Assembly: GCF_011752625.1 (NCBI RefSeq)
Contig: NZ_VWXD01000004.1
Coordinates: 186,001-250,000, forward strand
DNA length: 64,000 nt
Reading direction: 5' to 3'
DNA from: Candidatus Pantoea formicae
Lineage (GTDB): Bacteria; Pseudomonadota; Gammaproteobacteria; Enterobacterales; Enterobacteriaceae
The stretch's first letter is position 1. Each line of letters begins with the position of its first letter. Below the pieces are notes generated by a model, which was not told the origin of the DNA, did not search any database, and saw only the letters and a program-made list of their open reading frames with translations. The position numbers were made by a program, and so were the translations under genes. Below, one piece after another: positions 54,401-61,833 of this stretch.

Positions 54401-55400
54401 CAGTGCTGTACTGCAATGAAAGACGATTACCATAACGATCGCTTATCGCCGAGAGCAGCCAGCGCCCCGATTCTGCCTGATGACCAAAGTGCCAGTGCAT
54501 ACTTTCGTCTGCTGTAGATACGCAGAATTCGCCGGGTTGTGGCTGGGAGAGCGACAGTTGCTCATAGCGATGCAGTTGGGCTGCGCGGCCCGCTTGCGGA
54601 TAGGGAAAATCAATTTCACGGCCCTGCTCATCTATCAGCACCAGTAACTGATCGTTTTTACGGACTTCCTGAGAGAAAGGCAGTGACCAGCCCTGCCCCA
54701 ACCAGCCGTTACCGATCTCATCGGAAAAGTAGTAACGCTGCCAGTTAAGCGGCACCGATGCGGGAAACGAGAAATCATTGTCTTCCGCATCAAATAGCAG
54801 TTTGATACCCAGCATTGGGTTAACTGGGCTACCAATCGCCATATCAACCTGCGGTAAAGGTCTCTGTGGGATTTTACAGGGCTCTGTATTTTTTTGGCCT
54901 TTCCCTTTATCACTTCCTCCTTTCTCGCTGCCAGCTTTTTTGGCTTTGATAACGTCGCCAGCTTCTTTTTTTGCTGCTTTAGTTTCAGCTTTAGCTGCAG
55001 TCGTTTCTGCTTTTACAGCCGTTTTCTCGGCCAGTTCAGCACCTTCTTTGGCAATACTTTTGCCCACTTTTGCCGCTTCCACGGCTTTCCCAGCTTTAGC
55101 CGCCAGCTTACCTGCTTTGAAAGCGGCGCCACCGCCGGGTACAAAGTTAGCGGCCGCCGAAGCGGCCGACATCGCAGCATTACCATAATCGCCTTCAGCG
55201 GTATAAATCGCGGCATTAGCGCCATCCGCAACGGCGCCAATAATGGGTACCGCACCAAGCACATCAAGACCGGTATGTACCCAGTCACTGTATTGACTCC
55301 ACCAGCTTTTCTTTTTAGGCGGGTTGGCACTGCCCGCCGTTACTTGGCCTTGCGGTGCAGGCGCATATTGTAATTTACCAATTGTATTTCCGGTTGCCAT
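51465..55400 (-). CDS. Rhs family polymorphic toxin
   Basis: A 1311-residue protein from ATG 55400, preceded by GGAGCTCTA; a start at 55424 lacks a ribosome-binding site. The N-terminus has a hydrophobic alanine-rich region (about 40-100, VLGAVPIIGAVADGANAAIY) and a Lys/Glu-rich linker, with no PAAR domain. A DUF6531-like segment (PVNPMLGIKLLFDAEDNDFS) leads into many YD repeats (about 400-1150), which build the toxin-enclosing shell. The core ends DPIGLNGGLNLYQYAPNPLN...DPLGL, the self-cleavage and junction motif. The last 97 residues are the variable toxin, with WWSKDTAGHGGSEWKVFKET and LGKHKGDTGKYISW; its activity is not known to me. It is probably delivered by the VgrG encoded upstream. 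Confidence 0.92.
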   Translation of the reverse strand: MATGNTIGKLQYAPAPQGQVTAGSANPPKKKSWWSQYSDWVHTGLDVLGAVPIIGAVADGANAAIYTAEGDYGNAAMSAASAAANFVPGGGAAFKAGKLAAKAGKAVEAAKVGKSIAKEGAELAEKTAVKAETTAAKAETKAAKKEAGDVIKAKKAGSEKGGSDKGKGQKNTEPCKIPQRPLPQVDMAIGSPVNPMLGIKLLFDAEDNDFSFPASVPLNWQRYYFSDEIGNGWLGQGWSLPFSQEVRKNDQLLVLIDEQGREIDFPYPQAGRAAQLHRYEQLSLSQPQPGEFCVSTADESMHWHFGHQAESGRWLLSAISDRYGNRLSLQYSTEHLPTLITDSAGRRFNIRFSQIKLADDTVVERITGVSVCHPSDPLNAEKLCSYDYSAQGDLIAVRNQHDQILREFRYRNHVMVAHRRAGEMECFYHYDKHAPDGKVLAHRDSLGGEWHFEYAKGSTTVTDALGRITQYNFDDHQELIGYRDPMGGYIRIKRNVRGQMTQLTDQAGRVTRYRYDERGNCTAVTEADGQTTRFDYHERWNLPVRVTDMLGGTREYHYDVAGSLIRFMDEIGRITEYNHDDRGNLVRIRDAAAGVQKLSWNSADFLISHTDCSGHTTTFDYDKYGWLKQQIDAAGHCTTFYNRLDGLPQSIVHADGGSERFEFDRWQRLTAWHDAQGQSTRWTLAGDGLPLTRTDALGHQVNYEYDRVRRLTSLINENGASYRFSYDARDNLIEEQGFDGCTTRYEFDEGGYPQARIEDGDGSGPVIRTRYRRDDAGRLLEKLVARGGEADWQRTRYRYDALGRLTSGVNHGGRVELEWDGAGQLLTERNLIRGASHELRHQYDELGNRTLTALPDGRELKHFYYGSGHRIQVNLGSRVISESERDALHREVRRTQGTLTSDYVHDEMGRLVTQRAGRGGKTAVARDYVWRRDGQLMQMVDKYTGDHRYEYDAVGRLTQAGDERFSFDPAHNLLSNMQAQPLQDNRLRVFEDKRWDYDSFGNVTEKRSGRHTVQQFDWNPEHQLAEAISSRNGTEQRTTYGYDAFGRRSWKRDAFGITSFIWDGNRLLSEVRGSRQHLWIYEDESFVPMAQVSLQDGETEHEAQVYWYHNDVSGMPRELTGTDGNVAWRAEYRVWGNTVRVKQDEIRHSEPVYQPLRYQGQYYDAETGLHYNRFRYYDPDVGRFVSQDPIGLNGGLNLYQYAPNPLNWIDPLGLQKCDPLDRNEWKITKGNTDKVVQHGKFGKIYRSKSDGLWWSKDTAGHGGSEWKVFKETKTGLEWFRDADKHGDFILGKHKGDTGKYISWKELKGVDF

Positions 55401-55521
55401 TAGAGCTCCATGCGGGAAATTCATTTAATTAGGAGAGGGAGATAAAACGAAGATTTAAATAAAAACAAAACCATCTATTTAAATGGTGAGATTAAAATAC
55501 CAACATTAAAGTTTTTATTAA

Positions 55522-56259
55522 TTAAATTACGCCACCTTTAACTATAGATAGCTGACGAATTTTCATTAGCTTACTTTGCGTTCTTTCTGCACCACCCTTA
55601 TTACGTTCAATCACATCATTCAACTGACGCATAAAAGACCAACCAGTATTGGTCTCAATAGCATTGGGATTAGCACCGTGGTTTAACAGCCATTCCACAG
55701 TATCTAATTGCATTCCATCCAATGCCTGCATAATCGTTGGTTTGCCCAAAGAGTCAGTCGCATTCACGTCTGCGCCACGATTTACCATCAACTTCATCGT
55801 GTTTAGAGTATTATCCGAGGCTGCATCATGAAGCAGTGGTTGCCCCAGAATTTTCACATTGATATTCATGCCTCCATCAATGAGAGCTTGCATGAATTCA
55901 GAATGCGGTGATGTCGCAACGATCTCGGCAACACTTCCCATATCGGGAATATCTTGAAATGGATCAGCACCCTCTTTGACTAATTGAGAGATGATATTCA
56001 ATTGATTAAGCTTTCTATTAAAACCAGATTGAATAGCAAAAAAAAGCAGCGTCATATCTTGTTTCCCCGGCTCATTAAGCCGGGTATGTGGAGCAAGCCG
56101 GATCACACAATTTAGATTGCCAGATACAATAGCTTGAGCAAGGATGAGTTGTTCGCCTGAAAAATAATATTCTGGAGGATGATTTTTCATAGCTGGGCTT
56201 AATGATGAGAAGAGAATACATAACGATGAGACCAGTAAGTTAGGCAGATTTTTCCTCAT
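55522..56259 (-). CDS. Ankyrin-repeat exported protein, probable effector immunity (type A)
   Basis: A 245-residue protein with an N-terminal hydrophobic export signal (NLLVSSLCILFSSLSPA) followed by EYYFSGEQLILAQAI. Ankyrin repeats run from about 45 to 220 (for example DMTLLFFAIQSGFN and LPHDAAS-type units), ending NHGANPNAIETNTGWSFMRQ. It is last of five tandem paralogues downstream of a lipase effector. It is most similar to the fourth copy (57866-58621). Periplasmic immunity is inferred. Confidence 0.75.
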   Translation of the reverse strand: MRKNLPNLLVSSLCILFSSLSPAMKNHPPEYYFSGEQLILAQAIVSGNLNCVIRLAPHTRLNEPGKQDMTLLFFAIQSGFNRKLNQLNIISQLVKEGADPFQDIPDMGSVAEIVATSPHSEFMQALIDGGMNINVKILGQPLLHDAASDNTLNTMKLMVNRGADVNATDSLGKPTIMQALDGMQLDTVEWLLNHGANPNAIETNTGWSFMRQLNDVIERNKGGAERTQSKLMKIRQLSIVKGGVI

Positions 56260-56285
56260 TCACATTCTCTCCTCGAAAAATACCA

Positions 56286-57062
56286 TTAATAATCTGCGGG
56301 TGGCCACTTCATACCTTTACTGATAGCCAATTTTCTGACCAGCTCTAATTTTTCCGAATTTTTCACATTGGACTGCCGAGCAATAATCTTACTCAACATA
56401 TTATTGAAACCCCATCCATTGTCAGTGGTTACCCGAGGGTCTGCACCATGCTGTAGTAACCAGATTACGTTATCCAACTGAAATCCTGAAAGTGACTCAA
56501 TTAATACAGTTTGACCCAAAGAGTCTTTTTTGTTTACATCTGCACCTTTGCTAACCAGATAAGCCATCACTCTCTGGCTGTGTTCCGATGCTGTTGAGAA
56601 TATAATGGGCGTATCGTCCACTTCAGCATTCGGGCTCATGCCACCTTTTATTAGCGCCGCCATAAATACAGGGTCATCTGATTTGCCAGAAGCTTCAGCT
56701 GCACTCCCCAAATCAGGAACTTGCTGCAATGGATTTGCACCCGCTCGAACCAGACCAGTGACAATATCGAGACTTTTCGCATTTTTACCAAAAGCATATT
56801 GCATTGCAAAAAATAGTAATGTCATATCCTTAGCACCAGGGCGGTTTAAATCAGTATGACCACTGAGTATTTCAACTTCGTGCTCATCACCCTTTGCAAT
56901 AGCTTGGGCCAGAGTCAGTTGGGTACCAGTGAAGAACACTTCCGCTGAATTATTTTTAGCCATACTGACTTCAGAAATAAAAAGCATCAACGTCATTAGA
57001 CCTATAAGTTTCAGAACATGTGGGTATAAGTCTAACCCTAAAAGAAGCTTAGCTTTTTTCAT
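56286..57062 (-). CDS. Ankyrin-repeat exported protein, probable effector immunity (type C)
   Basis: A 258-residue paralogue. The signal is VLKLIGLMTLMLFISEVSMA, followed by EVFFTGTQLTLAQAIAKGDE. Repeats include NRPGAKDMTLLFFAMQ, GANPLQQVPDLGSAAEASGK, GADVNKKDSLGQTVLIESLS and QHGADPRVTTDNGWGFNNML. It is intermediate between types A and B and the most distinct of the five. Same strand and operon as its neighbours, 23-26 bp apart or less. Confidence 0.75.
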   Translation of the reverse strand: MKKAKLLLGLDLYPHVLKLIGLMTLMLFISEVSMAKNNSAEVFFTGTQLTLAQAIAKGDEHEVEILSGHTDLNRPGAKDMTLLFFAMQYAFGKNAKSLDIVTGLVRAGANPLQQVPDLGSAAEASGKSDDPVFMAALIKGGMSPNAEVDDTPIIFSTASEHSQRVMAYLVSKGADVNKKDSLGQTVLIESLSGFQLDNVIWLLQHGADPRVTTDNGWGFNNMLSKIIARQSNVKNSEKLELVRKLAISKGMKWPPADY

Positions 57063-57075
57063 AAAGTATTAAATC

Positions 57076-57807
57076 TCACATCCCTTTCGAGATGGCCAAT
57101 TTTTTAATCTCATGCAATTTCCTTGAAGTTGCATCGTTACCTTTCCCTTCTTTTTTAAGCATATCATCAAGTAAGTCTTTAAAACTCCAACCTGCTTTTG
57201 TCACAACGTTAGGATTCGCACCGTGTTGCAATAAATACTCAACCTGGTTCAAATCCATTCTTGTCAAACCAAAGATGAGTGCAGTTTTACCCGCGGTATC
57301 AGGTTTGTTTACGTCTGCACCAATTCCCACAAGATACTCTAGTACCGGCATTGAGTTTACTGACGTAGCATTCATTATTAGCGGGCGTGCGCTACTAACA
57401 GCGTTTTTATCAAGTCCACCCGCAATGAGCGCTTTTAGATAGCGAGGGTCATTTGAACGAGCCATTGCATCAGCAGCACTGCCATATTCGGGAATGTTAG
57501 ATAAAGGATCGGCCCCAGCTTTTACCAGTTGAGTAATTATTCCAAGGCTAACATCGCTATTCCCATCAGACGCCACCAATAGAGAATACATTAGAAGAGT
57601 CATCCCTTTACGGCCAGGAGAGTTCAAATCAGTGACACGGGCCCAAATCTTTACTTCTTCCAGTCTGCCATTTTTTATTTCATTAGCCAGTTTTAGCTGA
57701 TTGCCATTAAAGTAACCCTCTGGCATCCAGTTACTTTCACCAAAGCTCATACCTGAGAAAGACAATGAAAACATCAGAATAGAAAAAATCATACGAGTCA
57801 GACGCAT
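57076..57807 (-). CDS. Ankyrin-repeat exported protein, probable effector immunity (type B)
   Basis: A 243-residue protein if started at ATG 57807 (MRLTRMIFSILMFSLSFSGM); ATG or GTG starts up to 57828 are possible. The signal peptide precedes ESNWMPEGYFNGNQLKLANE. Repeats: GRKGMTLLMYSLLVAS, GADPLSNIPEYGSAADAMAR, GADVNKPDTAGKTALIFGLT and QHGANPNVVTKAGWSFKDLL. It is closest to the first copy (58638-59384). Confidence 0.75.
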   Translation of the reverse strand: MRLTRMIFSILMFSLSFSGMSFGESNWMPEGYFNGNQLKLANEIKNGRLEEVKIWARVTDLNSPGRKGMTLLMYSLLVASDGNSDVSLGIITQLVKAGADPLSNIPEYGSAADAMARSNDPRYLKALIAGGLDKNAVSSARPLIMNATSVNSMPVLEYLVGIGADVNKPDTAGKTALIFGLTRMDLNQVEYLLQHGANPNVVTKAGWSFKDLLDDMLKKEGKGNDATSRKLHEIKKLAISKGM

Positions 57808-57865
57808 ACAAAACCTCCTTGTCACCACCTATTTTAGATACCCTCAAGAACCGTAAAGATTTAAA

Positions 57866-58621
57866 TTATTCCTTCCCACCTTTTTGTTTCGCTAACTGAA
57901 GAATTTCCATCAATTTTTTATGTGTAACGCCCACATCACCTTTGTTACGCGCAATAACATCATCAAGTTGTCTCATGAAAGACCAACCAGTATTGGTCTC
58001 AATGGCATTGGGGTTAGCGCCGTGGTTTAACAACCATTCAACAGTATCTAATTGCATTCCATCTAGTGCATGCATCAAAACAGGCCTTCCCAGCCCATCA
58101 CCTTGATTAATATTCCCGCCTCTCTCTACCATTAGTGCGAGCGTGGATAAGGTCTTATCGGTTGCAGCTCGATAGAATACAGGACGGCCCATAATTTTCG
58201 CATTAGCACTCATTCCGCCATCTAACAAAGCTTTCATATAAGCTGGATAGGGTGAAGTAGCTAATACTTCGGCAACACTTCCCATATCGGGGACATCCTG
58301 GAGCGGGTCAGCACCGTCCTTAACGAGTTGAGAGATGATGTTTAACTGATGATTCTTTCTCCCTACCCCAGATTGAATAGCATAAAAAAGCAGCGTCATA
58401 TCTTCCTTTCCTGGCTCATTCAGATGGGTGTGTGCTGCAAGCTGGGTAACATTATATAAGTCACCCGATGAAATTGCCTGAGCGAGAATGAGTCTTTCAC
58501 CTGAAAAATAGTATTCTGCTGACTTATTTTTCATTGCAGGGCACCCAATTGAAATAACTAAAAAAATAGACATCAAAAGACACCAAAAAAACGGCAAGCT
58601 ATCACTTTGACTTCCACTCAT
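57866..58621 (-). CDS. Ankyrin-repeat lipoprotein, probable effector immunity (type A)
   Basis: A 251-residue protein. The N-terminus FFWCLLMSIFLVISIGCPAM contains a lipobox-like ISIGC, so it is probably a lipoprotein. The repeats are nearly those of the last copy: GKEDMTLLFYAIQSGVG, GADPLQDVPDMGSVAEVLAT, and the shared NHGANPNAIETNTGWSFMRQ. Membrane-anchored periplasmic immunity proteins are common partners of T6SS phospholipases. Confidence 0.78.
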   Translation of the reverse strand: MSGSQSDSLPFFWCLLMSIFLVISIGCPAMKNKSAEYYFSGERLILAQAISSGDLYNVTQLAAHTHLNEPGKEDMTLLFYAIQSGVGRKNHQLNIISQLVKDGADPLQDVPDMGSVAEVLATSPYPAYMKALLDGGMSANAKIMGRPVFYRAATDKTLSTLALMVERGGNINQGDGLGRPVLMHALDGMQLDTVEWLLNHGANPNAIETNTGWSFMRQLDDVIARNKGDVGVTHKKLMEILQLAKQKGGKE

Positions 58622-58637
58622 TTTATGAAAATAAAAA

Positions 58638-59384
58638 TCAAAATCTTTTCATCCCCTTACTTTCAGCAAGATTTTTAATTTCATTTAACTTCCTTTCAGT
58701 TACATCATCACTTCCTTTTGTCAGTTTCTTCTGTAGCATCTCTCTAAACCCCCACCCAGCTTTATTTTTAATATTTGGATTAGCGCCGTGAGACAATAGA
58801 TATTCCACTTCATCCAAATCGTAACTACCCAGTCCGACCATAAGTGCAGTTTTACCAGCAGAATCGGGGTTATCAACATCAGCACCAATCTCAACTAGAT
58901 ATTCCAACACTTTCCTTGAGTGTTCTGATGTGGCATTTATGATCAATGGGCGATAATTACTTATTGCATTTTTGTCTAACCCGCCATCAATAAGTGCTTT
59001 TAAATAACGCGGATCATCGGAGGTTGCCATCACTTCAGCCGCACTACCATAGTCAGGTATATTATATAGCGGATCAGCACCCGCTTTAACTAACGCTGAA
59101 ACAATCTCAAAGCTTCCCTTAGTCTTATTATCACTAGCTGAAAGAAGAGAATACATCAACAATGTCATATTCTGATTGCCAGGTTTGTTAAGATCAACCT
59201 GAGGTATAAAGCTAAGCACTTCATCTTTTTTTCCAGCTTTAATCTCTTGTGCAAGTTGCAACTGGCTGCCACTGAAGTAATTTTCTGGAGAAGAGGTATT
59301 CATGCTTGCACACCCAACATTAATTATTGAAAAAAAAGCAATTAGTGGAATTATTTTCAAAACCTTTCTAACAAGTTTTATCAT
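58638..59384 (-). CDS. Ankyrin-repeat lipoprotein, probable effector immunity (type B, effector-proximal)
   Basis: A 248-residue protein from ATG 59384 (MIKLVRKVLKIIPLIAFFSI) with lipobox INVGC; an earlier start at 59402 overlaps the effector end. Repeats: GNQNMTLLMYSLLSASD, GADPLYNIPDYGSAAEVMAT, GADVDNPDSAGKTALMVGLG and SHGANPNIKNKAGWGFREML. Being next to the lipase effector, it is the best candidate for the cognate immunity protein. Confidence 0.8.
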   Translation of the reverse strand: MIKLVRKVLKIIPLIAFFSIINVGCASMNTSSPENYFSGSQLQLAQEIKAGKKDEVLSFIPQVDLNKPGNQNMTLLMYSLLSASDNKTKGSFEIVSALVKAGADPLYNIPDYGSAAEVMATSDDPRYLKALIDGGLDKNAISNYRPLIINATSEHSRKVLEYLVEIGADVDNPDSAGKTALMVGLGSYDLDEVEYLLSHGANPNIKNKAGWGFREMLQKKLTKGSDDVTERKLNEIKNLAESKGMKRF

Positions 59385-59391
59385 ATCATCC

Positions 59392-60684
59392 TCAGAATAC
59401 ATCTAATATATCTTCATCGACACTTTTTTCAGCCTCAATGCAGGGTATAACTTGACTCATGAAATGTCTATTAACGGGATCTCCTTTACCGCCATCCATG
59501 TCATGTTTTAACCCAAGTGCAGAGGGCAAAGCAGCTATAACTGTACCTAGCGCAGCACCTAACGCACCCCCGACAATACCGCCGAGTAGAGCCCCAATTC
59601 CTCCTAGTGCGGCAACCAATGCAGCTCCCCATATTCCGGGCTCCTGTAGGGCAGTTAAAACCTCGCCTTTTACTCTGTAAGCGTTAATATTTTCATTTTC
59701 TGTAGTGATATTTATCGAGTTACCACCATACTTAATAATTGTATTTTTATTTAACCCTGCAGCATTGAAAGTCCAACCAGGCTTACCACTACCTCTTGAA
59801 CAAGCGGATGCCATCCCGCCTCCCAACGAGTGGCCTACGCAATCAATTTTGGCAGTGCTGTTCTCCAATTGTGATGCGATTCTCACAGACTGTTTATAGT
59901 AGGGTGTAGGGATATTTATGGCTTGACGAGCATTCGCAGCCCAGTCCGGACCGGATTGTGTCCCCCTAAAAACAACTGAAGCAGACATATCATCGCCAAA
60001 AACATTTTTATCTGGGGCATAAACTTTAGCTTTAAATTGCGGAGCACCCGGCGCTTCTAGATCTCTGGGAGATAAACCATATTGCGCTAATGCTTCGGGA
60101 TCATTACTAACATCTTTCCAACCATCAGGAATAGGCGGAGTTTGTTCTTTAGGGTTGCGAGGCTCATAGACATAATCTGCCAATCTCGCTTTTTCCATAC
60201 CAGTATTATTTAGTTCTAATCGCTCCGCCGCAGCACGCACTTTTGGGTCTGCACTCTGCTTACCCCTAGCAATCAGCGCCTTACGCCGTTCCCACGTTTC
60301 TTTCTTTGTCAGGTGTCCACCACGCCCACCTTTAGCTTTGCCGTTCATGGCAAAGATGTCCTGCACACGGTTGACGGGGAAGCCGCCTATGTAGGTATCT
60401 GGACTGTGTTCGATCGACCAGCAATCCCCTTCGACGGTGCCACTGACCACACCTTTATTGCGCCCGGCTGCGTCACCAATGGTGGTAGGCACAAAGCTTA
60501 TGTCATACACAAATGCCGGATGGCCATTAAAGCGCACGCTATCAACCGTGCTCTTCGAGGGAGAAAGTGTGGCGGTCACCGGGTAAGGCACTGGCGGCAC
60601 AATTCCCGGCGTAAAACAAAGGTCTGGCAGCAGTCCTACCACCTTATAGGCGCCGTCCTTGCGAGCGGCATAGTTTTCAGCCAT
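59392..60684 (-). CDS. T6SS effector: PAAR-like (DUF4150) domain fused to a lipase
   Basis: A 430-residue protein from ATG 60684 (MAENYAARKDGAYKVVGLLP), which overlaps the DUF2169 gene by eight bases; the start at 60753 would lie deep inside that gene. Residues 1-110 are the DUF4150 PAAR-like spike tip (LCFTPGIVPPVPYPVTAT ... IGDAAGRNKGVVSGTVEGD). Residues of about 215-320 are a class-3 lipase-like alpha/beta hydrolase with the nucleophile Ser286 in DCVGHSLGGGMASA. A glycine-rich hydrophobic hairpin (ALVAALGGIGALLGGIVGGA) follows near the C-terminus. It would hydrolyse membrane lipids of a target cell from the periplasm. The exact Tle class is not assigned. Confidence 0.85.
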   Translation of the reverse strand: MAENYAARKDGAYKVVGLLPDLCFTPGIVPPVPYPVTATLSPSKSTVDSVRFNGHPAFVYDISFVPTTIGDAAGRNKGVVSGTVEGDCWSIEHSPDTYIGGFPVNRVQDIFAMNGKAKGGRGGHLTKKETWERRKALIARGKQSADPKVRAAAERLELNNTGMEKARLADYVYEPRNPKEQTPPIPDGWKDVSNDPEALAQYGLSPRDLEAPGAPQFKAKVYAPDKNVFGDDMSASVVFRGTQSGPDWAANARQAINIPTPYYKQSVRIASQLENSTAKIDCVGHSLGGGMASACSRGSGKPGWTFNAAGLNKNTIIKYGGNSINITTENENINAYRVKGEVLTALQEPGIWGAALVAALGGIGALLGGIVGGALGAALGTVIAALPSALGLKHDMDGGKGDPVNRHFMSQVIPCIEAEKSVDEDILDVF

Positions 60685-61831
60685 GGCGTTGCTCCTGCGA
60701 TACAAGCGCCACCAGTGATGGCGGCAACGGGGTAAAACTGTCATCCTGCGCATCAGTCAGTTGCTTCTGAGCATGCTTAACCATCGCAGTACGTTCATCG
60801 GCAGCAATAAAACGCAATTCTGTCATCGCCGCATCTAATTGCTCCGAGAAAACAGCACGGTAGCTACAATGCACTTTACGGCTTGGCAGGTCGATAACGA
60901 GGGTGTCGAGCTGCAAATCATAGGCGACCCCAGCCCCTTGCTGCGTAGTGATGAAGGCAAATAAAGTCTCAACGGGCACAGAAAAACTGATCTCCTGCCC
61001 CGCTTTTTCCTGATGTGATATGAGGTTCTTGAGTGTTACGGGCACATGCGATAAAGGCTTAGGTAAAGGGAACTGCATCCATGGATGTGCGCCGCACCAG
61101 TAATCAAAGCGAAAATCTTCAGGTAGGAAAGGATGACGATGCTGTTTCCAGGCATCATCGTAAGTTCCGGCAAAATTAAGCCTCGGTTTCCACCCTCGCC
61201 CGTAAAATCCGAAACCTGCGGGAAGATTTTCATCGTCGATGTGCTTAATGGGCTGAGGCAACAACTCAAACTGAGGAGCGGGCACGCGTTGCAATTTCAG
61301 TTGCTTCTGTGCCTTCGAAGACAACCACCCCATACCAACATGATTTGCCGCCGAGGCAAATTCCTCGCCCTCTTCTGACCGATAAAAGCCACCCTGAGCA
61401 TATTCATACCGTAGATCCAGGCTGGCTATGGCTTTGGCCTCGGTCAGTTGCCAGCTCGCCACCATTTTGCGCCATTCGCGTGGGCCATACACATTCAGCA
61501 AACGCGTGAAGTCACCTATACGTACCCCAACGGTAAACTGGCGCACCGCTTTATCTTGCGGTGCCCATGCCGTTCCGTTGATAACGACATCAAGGCGGGG
61601 CTTGTAAGGTGCCAGATCACTCTCCAGACGCACACTGCTTTTGCCCGGTTCATCGTAATACTCATCCTGTTCAACCAGTTCACCCTGATCGTCAGCTAAG
61701 GTAAGTTTGCCGTTGTTAACATCAAGGTCATAACTGACACGCGCCACCACGACACTAAAGCCGTGATCGTGCTGATCGATTGAGTCAAACAGCTGCGCAG
61801 GGAATGCGCTGTAATTAACGAAATTTTCCAT
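60677..61831 (-). CDS. DUF2169 T6SS adaptor protein
   Basis: A 384-residue protein starting MENFVNYSAFPAQLFDSIDQ. It has the family hallmarks VVVARVSYDLD near the start, RLDVVINGTAWAP, and the central GFGFYGRGWKPRLNFAGTYD. DUF2169 proteins load PAAR-like (DUF4150) effectors onto VgrG, and this gene lies exactly between vgrG and such an effector with two bases before and an eight-base overlap after. Confidence 0.88.
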   Translation of the reverse strand: MENFVNYSAFPAQLFDSIDQHDHGFSVVVARVSYDLDVNNGKLTLADDQGELVEQDEYYDEPGKSSVRLESDLAPYKPRLDVVINGTAWAPQDKAVRQFTVGVRIGDFTRLLNVYGPREWRKMVASWQLTEAKAIASLDLRYEYAQGGFYRSEEGEEFASAANHVGMGWLSSKAQKQLKLQRVPAPQFELLPQPIKHIDDENLPAGFGFYGRGWKPRLNFAGTYDDAWKQHRHPFLPEDFRFDYWCGAHPWMQFPLPKPLSHVPVTLKNLISHQEKAGQEISFSVPVETLFAFITTQQGAGVAYDLQLDTLVIDLPSRKVHCSYRAVFSEQLDAAMTELRFIAADERTAMVKHAQKQLTDAQDDSFTPLPPSLVALVSQEQRHG

Positions 61832-61833
61832 AA

